Shown: piece after piece, positions 17,667 to 25,359 of the stretch | How positions within the stretch are numbered: position 1 is the stretch's first letter | How the letters are laid out: every line of letters begins with the position of its first letter | The notes under the pieces: generated by a model | Seen by the model: only the letters and a program-made list of their open reading frames with translations | Database searches by the model: none | Told to the model about the DNA's origin: nothing | Position numbers and translations under genes: made by a program | Origin: Cedecea sp000277545 | GTDB lineage: Bacteria; Pseudomonadota; Gammaproteobacteria; Enterobacterales; Enterobacteriaceae | DNA: 64,000 nt | Direction: 5' to 3' (one strand) | NCBI GenBank assembly: GCA_050847315.1 | Contig: CP193791.1

Positions 17667-17670
17667 ACGC

Positions 17671-17853
17671 CATGCCCCCTGACAACCCCCGGCGCCCGGC
17701 GAGCTCATCGCCGCTGAAGCGGTAAACCCACCGGTTATCACCCAAACATTCGGGGTCGTTCGCGATTCGTTCCCGACGATCGCTCTCTTTCGCTGTTCCC
17801 GACAGCTCAACCCCGCCTGAGTTGGGTCATAGCCGGGGGCGATGAGAGCCGGG
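17671..17853 (+). ncRNA. Putative structured RNA element, copy A (main part)
   Basis: No protein gene is convincing here. The sequence folds into: the right arm of a 5' hairpin (17672-17684); a closing stem CCCGGC/GCCGGG (17695-17700 with 17848-17853) plus CTCATCG/CGATGAG (17704-17710 with 17840-17846); a hairpin CCGC-TGAA-GCGG (17711-17722); a hairpin with bulged T and loop TCCCG (17762-17783); and a hairpin GCTGT-TCCCG-ACAGC (17792-17806). Copy B at 17929-18132 on the other strand has the same plan with different stem sequences. Whether it acts as RNA or as folded DNA, and which strand is functional, cannot be decided. Name and function are unknown. Confidence 0.5.
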
Positions 17854-17928
17854 AACAAGGGCGTGGCTGTATGACTTGCAGCAACGTTAACATCCCGTGT
17901 GGCTGCAGGTTAAAAGCGAGGCACGGTT

Positions 17929-18132
17929 CCGGCTTAAATCGCCTGCGTTTTCTCTCCGACTGGCCAGGGTCCGGCCGTCGGGAACGGCCGGAGGCTGAGA
18001 GCGTCGGGAACGCATCTCAGGCGACCCAGGACTGGGAGATAAAACGGAGGTCTGCCGCTTCAGCGGTCGATTTATTTGGCCGGGAGTCCGGGTTCTTAGG
18101 GGAGTGACGGTGACTCCCCTAAGACGTTCACC
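17929..18132 (-). ncRNA. Putative structured RNA element, copy B
   Basis: Read on the minus strand it has GGTGAACGT (18132-18124), a 5' hairpin with 11-bp arms (18123-18113 with 18105-18095), and a closing stem CCGGC/GCCGG (18083-18079 with 17933-17929) plus AAATCG/CGATTT (18073-18068 with 17941-17936). Inside are CCGC-TGAA-GCGG (18066-18055), a hairpin with bulged T and loop TCCCG (18020-17995), and TCCGGCCGT-TCCCG-ACGGCCGGA (17992-17970). The loops equal those of copy A while most stems differ by paired changes. Copies A and B are tail to tail, with about 75 bases between them. A 78-codon frame on the plus strand here is judged non-coding. Confidence 0.5.
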
Positions 18133-18241
18133 GGTGATGGCGCTACAGATAAAGCAGGACTGGAAGTGAACGGAACTATAGCCGATCCTTCAAAGCGCGA
18201 CTTTGTGACTAAGAGACTGCGTCCAGGTGACAGGCAACGCC

Positions 18242-19078
18242 CTATCCCCGCAAATACTCCGCATGAAAACGAAGATGATCCTCTACAAACGTCGCGATGA
18301 AGTAGTAGCTGTGGTCGCAGCCCGGCTGTATGCGCAGCGTCAGCGGCCAGCCTTTCTCCTGCGCTACTTTCTCAAATTCTTCCGGCCTTAGCTGGTCGGC
18401 GAGGAACTGATCGTCATCCCCTTGATCGATAAGCATTGGCAGCTGTGCCGACGGCGAGGCTTTACCCAGCAGGCAGCAGCTGTCCCACTCTTGCCACAAG
18501 GATTCATCTTCACCCAAATAGGCTCTAAAGGCTTTTTGCCCCCACGGCACTCGGGTTGGGTTAACAATCGGTGCAAAAGCCGATACCGATCGGAAGCGTC
18601 CGGGGTTTTTCAGCGCCATGATCAATGCGCCGTGTCCACCCATGGAATGGCCAAAGATCGACGCTTTTTCGCTGACGCTAAAGTTCTCTGCAATCAGCTG
18701 CGGCAGTTCGTCACGCAGATAATCGTACATGCGGAAGTGCGTGGCCCACGGCTGCTGAGTCGCGTTGAGGTAAAAGCCCGCGCCCTGGCCCAGGTCATAG
18801 CCTGCGTCGTTAGGGACTTCTTCGCCGCGGGGGCTGGTGTCCGGCATCACCAGAACAATACCAAGCTCGGCCGCTACGCGCTGCGCGCCCGCTTTGGTCG
18901 TGAAGTTTTCGTCGTTACAGGTTAGCCCGGAAAGCCAGTAAACCACCGGCGGCGGGGAGGCGCTTGCCGGCGGTGGGAGAAAAATACTGAACGTCATTGG
19001 GCAGTTAAGTAGGGTGGACGCGTGGCGCCAGCGCTGCTGCCAGCCTTCGAAACATCGGTGTTCTTCCAGTAATTCCAT
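18242..19078 (-). CDS. yeiG: S-formylglutathione hydrolase YeiG
   Basis: A cytoplasmic esterase-D family enzyme that hydrolyses S-formylglutathione to formate and glutathione in formaldehyde detoxification. The 278-residue length equals that of E. coli YeiG. The nucleophile elbow GHSMGGHGAL, an SAFAPIVNPTRVPWG segment and the catalytic His in CDHSYYF are visible. It is transcribed towards the structured elements and divergently from folE. No terminator with a clear T run was seen at its 3' end. Confidence 0.96.
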   Translation of the reverse strand: MELLEEHRCFEGWQQRWRHASTLLNCPMTFSIFLPPPASASPPPVVYWLSGLTCNDENFTTKAGAQRVAAELGIVLVMPDTSPRGEEVPNDAGYDLGQGAGFYLNATQQPWATHFRMYDYLRDELPQLIAENFSVSEKASIFGHSMGGHGALIMALKNPGRFRSVSAFAPIVNPTRVPWGQKAFRAYLGEDESLWQEWDSCCLLGKASPSAQLPMLIDQGDDDQFLADQLRPEEFEKVAQEKGWPLTLRIQPGCDHSYYFIATFVEDHLRFHAEYLRG

Positions 19079-19316
19079 CCAGAGGATCCTTATCTATTTT
19101 CAAGACTTATGAACAACTTTCACTTCACCTGAGTCTAGCCATCCCGCATTATGGCCGCAACGGTATTGTTCTCGCCCGCTCAGGCAATGAACGGTATTTT
19201 CGATTTCAATAATTATGCCCGGCACTACTGGATTCTAAGCACGTGCTGCCGCACAATAAGCGGACACTTTGCCCCATGAAGGGCAGAGGTCAGCCACACC
19301 TGCAGGAGAAAACAGC
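19079..19316. promoter_or_regulatory. yeiG/folE divergent spacer
   Basis: 238 bases between divergent genes. It should hold both promoters, but no operator or promoter stands out. The AGGAG site for folE is at 19303-19307. Confidence 0.35.
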
Positions 19317-19982
19317 ATGTCATCACTCTCAAAAGAAGCCGCCCTGGTTCATGAGGCGCTGGTTGCGCGCGGTCTGGAAACGCCGCTGCGTCCGCCGTTG
19401 CGTGAACTGGATAATGAAACCCGTAAAAGCCAGATTGCCGCCCATATGACGGAAATCATGCAGCTGCTTAATCTCGATTTGAGTGACGACAGCCTGATGG
19501 AAACTCCGCATCGCATCGCCAAAATGTATGTCGATGAGATTTTCTCCGGCCTGGACTACGCCAATTTCCCGAAAATCACCGTCATTGAAAACAAAATGAA
19601 GGTGGATGAAATGGTCACCGTGCGTGATATCACCCTGACCAGCACCTGCGAGCACCATTTCGTGACCATAGACGGGAAAGCCACCGTGGCGTATATCCCG
19701 AAAGATACCGTCATCGGCTTGTCTAAAATTAACCGCATCGTGCAGTTCTTTGCTCAGCGCCCGCAGGTTCAGGAACGCCTGACCCAGCAGATCCTGATTG
19801 CGCTGCAAACGCTGCTGGGCACCAACAACGTGGCGGTGTCCATTGATGCGGTGCATTACTGCGTGAAAGCGCGTGGGGTAAAAGACGCCACCAGCGCGAC
19901 CACCACCACCTCGCTCGGCGGCTTGTTTAAGTCGAGCCAGAATACGCGTCAGGAATTCCTGCGCGCAGTACGCCACAATTAA
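19317..19982 (+). CDS. folE: GTP cyclohydrolase I
   Basis: Converts GTP to 7,8-dihydroneopterin triphosphate, the first step of tetrahydrofolate synthesis, in the cytoplasm. The 221-residue protein is nearly identical in layout to E. coli FolE (222). Zinc ligands lie in CEHHF and HYCVKARG, and the catalytic region TLTSTCEHH is intact. The start at 19317 was chosen for its AGGAG site and match to the E. coli N-terminus (SLSKEAALVHEAL); the frame extends upstream without support. yeiB follows 20 bases later, probably in the same operon. Confidence 0.97.
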   Translation: MSSLSKEAALVHEALVARGLETPLRPPLRELDNETRKSQIAAHMTEIMQLLNLDLSDDSLMETPHRIAKMYVDEIFSGLDYANFPKITVIENKMKVDEMVTVRDITLTSTCEHHFVTIDGKATVAYIPKDTVIGLSKINRIVQFFAQRPQVQERLTQQILIALQTLLGTNNVAVSIDAVHYCVKARGVKDATSATTTTSLGGLFKSSQNTRQEFLRAVRHN

Positions 19983-20002
19983 TCCCCCCCAGGCAGGTAT
20001 CC

Positions 20003-21160
20003 GTGGAGAGAAATGTCACCCTGGACTTCGTCCGCGGTACCGCCATTCTGGGCATTCTGCTGCTCAATATTGTCGCCTTTGGCCTGCCGAAGGCGGCTTA
20101 TCTCAACCCGGCCTGGTATGGCGAGATAACCTCCCGCGATGCCTGGACCTGGGCGGTGATGGACCTGTTTGCCGAAGTTAAATTCCTCACGCTTTTTGCG
20201 CTGCTTTTTGGGGCTGGCCTGCAAATGCTGCTGGCTCGCGGCTCACGCTGGATCCAGTCGCGGCTGACGCTGTTAGTGCTGCTGGGGTTTATGCATGCGC
20301 TGCTGCTGTGGGATGGCGACATTCTGCTGGCATACGGCCTGACCGGGCTGGTGTGCTGGCGGCTGATTCGTGACGCGACGGGGCAAAAGCAGCTGTTTAA
20401 TACCGGCGTCGTGCTGTACCTCATCGGTATTGGCGTCCTGTTGCTGCTGGGCGTCATTTCAGGTGACGGCATTAATCGCTCCTGGGTGCCGGATGCGGCC
20501 AACCTGCAATATGAGCAGTGGTGGAAGCTCGGTGGCGGCGTGGAAGCTATCAGCAACCGCGCCGATTTGCTCTCTTCGAACCTGGTGGCGCTGGGGGCGC
20601 AATACGGCTGGCAGCTGGCGGGCATGATGCTGATTGGCGCGGCACTGATGCGCAGCGGCTGGCTGAAAGGGGAGTTTAGCCTGAAGCATTACCGGCGAAC
20701 CGGTGCCATTTTGATCGTCATCGGCATGGCGATTAACCTGCCGGCAATTTTAGCCCAGTGGCACCTGAAGTGGGATTTCCGCTGGTGTGCGTTGCTGTTA
20801 CAGGCCCCACGTGAGCTGAGCGCCCCGTTTCAGGCGATTGGCTATGCTGCGCTGGCCTGGGGCTTCTGGCCGCAGCTGTCCCGTTTCCGGCTGGTGGGCT
20901 GGATTGCCTGCGTCGGTCGGATGGCGCTGACCAACTACCTGCTGCAAACCATTCTCTGCACAACCTTGTTCTATCGCTTTGGTTTCTATATGAAATTTGA
21001 CCGTTTGTCGCTGCTGGCTTTTGTGCCTGCGGTGTGGGCGGCGAACATTCTGCTGTCGGTGTTATGGCTGCGCTATTTCCACCAGGGACCGGTGGAATGG
21101 CTGTGGCGGCAGCTAACCGCCCGTGCTTCAGGGACCGCCTTACACAAAGCACAGAGATAA
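20003..21160 (+). CDS. yeiB: DUF418 inner membrane protein YeiB
   Basis: A 385-residue polytopic membrane protein of the DUF418 family, same size as E. coli YeiB and of unknown function. It starts with GTG at 20003 (protein start MERNVTLDFVRGTAILGILL), which matches E. coli. About ten hydrophobic segments are visible. The conserved RGTAILGILLLN opening and the GRMALTNYLLQT segment near the C-terminus are family features. It is 20 bases downstream of folE and probably co-transcribed with it. Confidence 0.94.
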   Translation: MERNVTLDFVRGTAILGILLLNIVAFGLPKAAYLNPAWYGEITSRDAWTWAVMDLFAEVKFLTLFALLFGAGLQMLLARGSRWIQSRLTLLVLLGFMHALLLWDGDILLAYGLTGLVCWRLIRDATGQKQLFNTGVVLYLIGIGVLLLLGVISGDGINRSWVPDAANLQYEQWWKLGGGVEAISNRADLLSSNLVALGAQYGWQLAGMMLIGAALMRSGWLKGEFSLKHYRRTGAILIVIGMAINLPAILAQWHLKWDFRWCALLLQAPRELSAPFQAIGYAALAWGFWPQLSRFRLVGWIACVGRMALTNYLLQTILCTTLFYRFGFYMKFDRLSLLAFVPAVWAANILLSVLWLRYFHQGPVEWLWRQLTARASGTALHKAQR

Positions 21161-21190
21161 TGATATTCGTCACAAAGGTTAACGAATTGT

Positions 21191-21206
21191 ATGTAACCGC
21201 TTTCAT
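21191..21206 (+). promoter_or_regulatory. GalR/GalS operator before galS
   Basis: ATGTAACCGCTTTCAT is an imperfect palindrome of the gal operator type (TG.AA.CG.TT.CA). A closely similar site stands before mglB. It suggests autoregulation of galS. Confidence 0.72.
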
Positions 21207-21209
21207 CAC

Positions 21210-21225
21210 TGTGATCGACTTCACG
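21210..21225 (+). promoter_or_regulatory. CRP site before galS
   Basis: TGTGA-TCGACT-TCACG differs from the CRP consensus at one outer base. It lies four bases after the gal operator and 58 bases before the galS ATG. Confidence 0.75.
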
Positions 21226-21282
21226 CCGAACCGCCCCCCACTCGCCGCAAAATAGCCACCTTGCCTAAAACAGGGTGCACCT

Positions 21283-22338
21283 ATGAGACCGACTCCCCCA
21301 ACGCCGATTACCATTCGTGACGTTGCCCGTATCGCCGGGGTTTCAGTAGCGACAGTATCCCGAGTATTAAATAACAGCGCGCTGGTCAGCCCGGAAACGC
21401 GCGAAAACGTCATGCAGGCGGTTGCTGAGCTGGGCTACCGTCCAAACGCCAACGCGCAAGCGCTGGCTACTCAAGTGAGCGACACCATCGGCGTGGTGGT
21501 GATGGACGTCTCCGATCCCTTCTTCGGGGCGCTGGTCAAAGCCGTGGATGTGGTTGCCCAGCAGCACAATAAATATTTGCTGATCGGCAACAGCTACCAC
21601 CAGGAAGACAAAGAGCGTCATGCCATTGAAGTGCTGATCCGCCAGCGCTGCAGCGCCCTGATTGTGCACGCCAAGGCGCTGAGCGACGAGGAACTGGCTA
21701 CTTTTCTGGAGCAGGTTCCCGGCATGGTGCTGATCAATCGCCTGGTGCCCGGCTACGCTCACCGCTGTGTTTGTCTGGACAACGTCAGCGGCGCGGTGAT
21801 GGCTACGCGGATGCTGCTGAACCAGGGGCATTCGCGCATCGGGTACCTGGCCTCCAGCCATCAAATTGAGGATAACGACCAGCGGCATCAGGGCTGGCTG
21901 CAGGCGCTGGCGGAGCAGGGGATCGTGCCGCCGGAGGGCTGGGTCGGCATGGGCACGCCGGATATGCAGGGCGGGGAAGCGGCGATGGTTGAGCTGCTTG
22001 GCCGCAATCTGCAGCTTAGCGCGGTCTTTTCCTATAACGACAGCATGGCCGCTGGCGCGCTAACGGCGCTGAAAGACAACGGCATTGCCGTGCCGCAGCA
22101 TGTATCTATCATCGGCTTCGACGATATTCCCATTGCCCGTTACACCGACCCCCAGCTGACAACCGTGCGCTATCCGGTGGTTTCGATGGCGCGTTTAGCT
22201 ACCGAACTGGCGTTACAGGGCGCAGCAGGCCAGCTGGATCGTGATGTAACGCACTGTTTTATGCCGACTTTAGTCCGTCGTCATTCGGTGGCGATAAAGC
22301 AAAATGTGGCGTCGATCACTCCGCTGTCAAAGAGTTAG
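21283..22338 (+). CDS. galS: Galactose isorepressor (LacI family)
   Basis: A 351-residue LacI/GalR repressor that controls mglBAC and itself in response to galactose. The helix-turn-helix and hinge are at about residues 9-55 (ITIRDVARIAGVSVATVSRVLNN). The core has the usual periplasmic-binding fold with FMPTLVRRHSVA near its end. It begins with seven residues (RPTPPTP) not present in E. coli GalS. Its stop codon abuts the mglB operator. A gal operator and a CRP site precede it, matching the E. coli regulatory plan. Confidence 0.96.
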   Translation: MRPTPPTPITIRDVARIAGVSVATVSRVLNNSALVSPETRENVMQAVAELGYRPNANAQALATQVSDTIGVVVMDVSDPFFGALVKAVDVVAQQHNKYLLIGNSYHQEDKERHAIEVLIRQRCSALIVHAKALSDEELATFLEQVPGMVLINRLVPGYAHRCVCLDNVSGAVMATRMLLNQGHSRIGYLASSHQIEDNDQRHQGWLQALAEQGIVPPEGWVGMGTPDMQGGEAAMVELLGRNLQLSAVFSYNDSMAAGALTALKDNGIAVPQHVSIIGFDDIPIARYTDPQLTTVRYPVVSMARLATELALQGAAGQLDRDVTHCFMPTLVRRHSVAIKQNVASITPLSKS

Positions 22339-22399
22339 ATGTAACCGGTTTCAATCTGTGAGTAAATTCACAGTTAATTAACATTGCGCTGACTATTAT
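22339..22399 (+). promoter_or_regulatory. mglB promoter with gal operator and CRP site
   Basis: The operator ATGTAACCGGTTTCAA is at 22339-22354 and a perfect CRP site TGTGAGTAAATTCACA at 22357-22372. A -10 hexamer TATTAT at 22394-22399 would start transcription near 22406, placing CRP at about -41.5, a class II position. The operator begins right at the galS stop. The mRNA leader to mglB would be about 215 bases; nothing recognisable was seen in it. Confidence 0.82.
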
Positions 22400-22621
22400 G
22401 TCAGCGTTTTATCAGCTGAAACACGATGTAACGGTGACTGCTCATTTTTAGCGTCGTGATAAGGCCATTAACGCTCATAAAAACGCAGTATTGGATTGTT
22501 ACCGAACACGGAAGTGCACATTTTTTAGGATAACTTCGGCATTCAGTAACTTTTTTATAACATTACTGTCCTGCCTGGTTTCGAACGCGAACTACCCTGC
22601 AAAATAAAAACCGGAGATACC

Positions 22622-23617
22622 ATGAATAAGAAGGTTTTGACTCTGTCCGCCGTGATGTCCTGCATGTTGTTTGGTGCCGCAGCGAACGCCGCTGACCGTA
22701 TTGGCGTGACGATTTATAAATATGACGACAACTTCATGTCAGTGGTTCGTAAAGCTATCGAGAAAGATGCGAAAGCGTCACCTGACGTACAGCTGCTGAT
22801 GAACGACTCCCAGAACGACCAGTCCAAACAGAACGACCAGATTGACGTTCTGCTGGCAAAAGGCGTGAAAGCGCTGGCCATCAACCTGGTTGACCCGGCC
22901 GCCGCGGGCACCGTTATCGAAAAAGCGCGCGCGCAAAACGTGCCGGTGGTGTTCTTCAACAAAGAACCTTCCCGCAAAGCGTTGGATAGCTACGACAAAG
23001 CTTACTACGTCGGCACCGACTCTAAAGAGTCCGGTATCATCCAGGGCGACCTGATTGCTAAACACTGGGCGGCTAACCCGGCCTGGGACCTGAACAAAGA
23101 CGGCCAGATCCAGTTCGTGCTGCTGAAAGGCGAACCAGGTCACCCGGATGCCGAAGCACGTACCACCTACGTTATCAAAGAGCTGAACGACAAAGGCCTG
23201 AAAACTCAGCAGCTGCAGCTGGATACCGCGATGTGGGATACCGCTCAGGCTAAAGACAAAATGGACGCGTGGCTCTCTGGCCCGAACGCTAACAAAATCG
23301 AAGTGGTTATTGCTAACAACGACGCAATGGCAATGGGTGCGGTAGAAGCGCTGAAAGCCCACAACAAATCGTCTATTCCAGTGTTTGGCGTAGATGCCCT
23401 GCCTGAAGCACTGGCACTGGTGAAATCCGGTGCGATGGCCGGGACCGTGCTGAACGATGCCAACAACCAGGCTAAAGCGACCTTCGACCTGGCGAAAAAT
23501 CTGGCCGACGGTAAGCCAGCCGCTGAAGGCACCAACTGGAAGATCGAGAACAAAATCGTACGCGTACCTTACGTAGGCGTGGATAAAGATAATCTCGCAC
23601 AGTTCATCGGCAAATAA
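22622..23617 (+). CDS. mglB: D-galactose/methyl-galactoside periplasmic binding protein
   Basis: Binds galactose and glucose in the periplasm for the Mgl ABC transporter and, in E. coli, for chemotaxis through Trg. The 331-residue protein has a 23-residue signal peptide ending ANA. The calcium-binding loop DLNKDGQIQ is clearly visible, with the partner Glu expected near residue 228 of the precursor. It is the first and most strongly read gene of mglBAC: an ERIC element just after it may stabilise its message or limit read-through. Confidence 0.97.
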   Translation: MNKKVLTLSAVMSCMLFGAAANAADRIGVTIYKYDDNFMSVVRKAIEKDAKASPDVQLLMNDSQNDQSKQNDQIDVLLAKGVKALAINLVDPAAAGTVIEKARAQNVPVVFFNKEPSRKALDSYDKAYYVGTDSKESGIIQGDLIAKHWAANPAWDLNKDGQIQFVLLKGEPGHPDAEARTTYVIKELNDKGLKTQQLQLDTAMWDTAQAKDKMDAWLSGPNANKIEVVIANNDAMAMGAVEALKAHNKSSIPVFGVDALPEALALVKSGAMAGTVLNDANNQAKATFDLAKNLADGKPAAEGTNWKIENKIVRVPYVGVDKDNLAQFIGK

Positions 23618-23743
23618 ATACCCGTCATCCTTCGAGCCGCAGGGGCGTGAACTGCACTCGCTCACCCCAGTTGCTTACTTGATGTAAGCGCCTGGGGATT
23701 CTCGAGCTTGTTGCCTGCCTGCAACTCGAATTATTTAGGGTAA
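23618..23743. repeat. ERIC/IRU repeat element
   Basis: About 126 bases with the two ERIC core halves around a central palindrome: CGCTCACCCCAGTTGCTTAC and ATGTAAGCGCCTGGGGATTC, each differing from the consensus at very few positions. The ends CCCGTCAT and CAACTCGAATTATTTAGGG are also typical. It fills the mglB-mglA spacer and would fold into a long hairpin in the mRNA. Confidence 0.93.
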
Positions 23744-23818
23744 CGTTTTTTAGTTGTACACGGGCGCAGATACCTGCGCCCGGCTTTAGGCAGGTTACTC
23801 AGCGACACAGGTATAATT

Positions 23819-25339
23819 ATGGTCGACAATAACTCAGCTACGCCGACGGAATTTTTGCTGGAAATGACCGGCATTAATAAATCCTTCCCCGGCGTTAAGG
23901 CACTGGATAATGTTAATTTAAAAGTACGGCCACACTCTATTCACGCCCTGATGGGTGAAAACGGTGCGGGCAAATCGACATTATTGAAATGCCTTTTTGG
24001 GATCTACAGCAAAGATTCCGGCAGTATCCTTTTCCAGGGAAAAGAGGTGAATTTCAGCAGCACGAAAGAGGCGCTGGAAAACGGTATTTCTATGGTGCAT
24101 CAGGAGCTTAACCTGGTTCTGCAGCGCACCGTGATGGACAACATGTGGCTTGGGCGCTACCCGACCAAAGGCGTGTTTGTCGATCAGGATAAAATGTACC
24201 GCGACACCAAAGAGATATTTGATGAGCTGGATATTGATATCGACCCGCGAGCCCGCGTCGGTACGCTGTCCGTTTCTCAAATGCAGATGATTGAAATCGC
24301 CAAGGCTTTTTCCTATAACGCCAAAATCGTTATTATGGATGAGCCAACGTCTTCGTTGACGGAAAAAGAAGTTAATCATCTCTTTAAAATTATTCGCAAA
24401 TTAAAAGATCGCGGCTGCGGGATTGTTTATATCTCCCATAAAATGGAAGAAATATTCCAGCTGTGCGATGAAATTACGATTTTGCGCGACGGGCAGTGGA
24501 TTGCCACCCAGCCGCTGGAAGGGCTGGATATGGACAAAATCATCGCCATGATGGTCGGCCGCTCCCTGAACCAGCGCTTCCCGGACAAATCCAACGTGCC
24601 GGGCGAAGTGATCCTTGAAGTCCGCAACCTGACCTCGCTGCGCCAGCCGTCGATTCGTGATATCTCCTTTGATCTGCATAAAGGTGAAATCCTCGGCATT
24701 GCGGGCCTTGTCGGGGCGAAGCGTACCGACATTGTAGAAACGCTGTTTGGTATCCGCGAGAAATCTGGCGGTACCATCAAGCTTCACGGCAAAAAAATCA
24801 ACAACAGCAGCGCGAACGAAGCGATTAATCACGGTTTTGCGCTGGTGACCGAAGAGCGTCGCTCAACCGGGATTTACGCCTACCTGGATATCGGTTTTAA
24901 CTCACTCATTTCCAATATTCGTAACTACAAAAACAAGGTCGGCCTGCTGGATAACTCCCGCATGAAAAGCGATACCCAGTGGGTTATCGACTCCATGCGC
25001 GTGAAAACCCCGGGGCACCGCACTTCCATCGGCTCGCTGTCCGGCGGTAACCAGCAGAAGGTGATCATTGGCCGCTGGCTGCTGACCCAGCCGGAAATCC
25101 TGATGCTGGATGAACCGACGCGCGGCATTGATGTGGGCGCCAAGTTTGAGATTTATCAGCTGATTGCTGAGCTTGCCAAAAAAGGGAAAGGGATCATTAT
25201 CATTTCGTCCGAGATGCCGGAATTGTTAGGGATTACAGACCGTATTCTGGTGATGAGCAACGGGCTCGTGGCCGGAATTGTAGACACCAAAACAACAACG
25301 CAGAACGAAATTTTACGTCTTGCGTCTGTGCACCTGTGA
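23819..25339 (+). CDS. mglA: Galactose/methyl galactoside ABC transporter ATP-binding protein
   Basis: A 506-residue sugar-importer ATPase with two tandem ABC domains. Domain 1 has Walker A GENGAGKST and signature LSVSQMQM. Domain 2 has the degenerate Walker A GLVGAKRTD usual for MglA/RbsA, and the strong signature LSGGNQQK with Walker B ILMLDEPTRGIDVG. It works with MglB and MglC at the inner membrane. It follows mglB after an ERIC-filled spacer of about 200 bases, and mglC follows after 20 bases. Confidence 0.97.
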   Translation: MVDNNSATPTEFLLEMTGINKSFPGVKALDNVNLKVRPHSIHALMGENGAGKSTLLKCLFGIYSKDSGSILFQGKEVNFSSTKEALENGISMVHQELNLVLQRTVMDNMWLGRYPTKGVFVDQDKMYRDTKEIFDELDIDIDPRARVGTLSVSQMQMIEIAKAFSYNAKIVIMDEPTSSLTEKEVNHLFKIIRKLKDRGCGIVYISHKMEEIFQLCDEITILRDGQWIATQPLEGLDMDKIIAMMVGRSLNQRFPDKSNVPGEVILEVRNLTSLRQPSIRDISFDLHKGEILGIAGLVGAKRTDIVETLFGIREKSGGTIKLHGKKINNSSANEAINHGFALVTEERRSTGIYAYLDIGFNSLISNIRNYKNKVGLLDNSRMKSDTQWVIDSMRVKTPGHRTSIGSLSGGNQQKVIIGRWLLTQPEILMLDEPTRGIDVGAKFEIYQLIAELAKKGKGIIIISSEMPELLGITDRILVMSNGLVAGIVDTKTTTQNEILRLASVHL

Positions 25340-25359
25340 TGATTTAGGGGCTATTAAAA

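Noticed and set aside
17634..17858. 74-codon frame on the minus strand next to the IS right end
   Set aside because: It begins in structured copy A, crosses the IS border and ends inside the IS terminal repeat, so it cannot predate the insertion and has no protein features.
17871..18107. 78-codon open frame on the plus strand between the IS and yeiG
   Set aside because: It runs antisense through structured copy B, its sequence is dictated by the hairpins, and there is no ribosome site. Better explained as non-coding.
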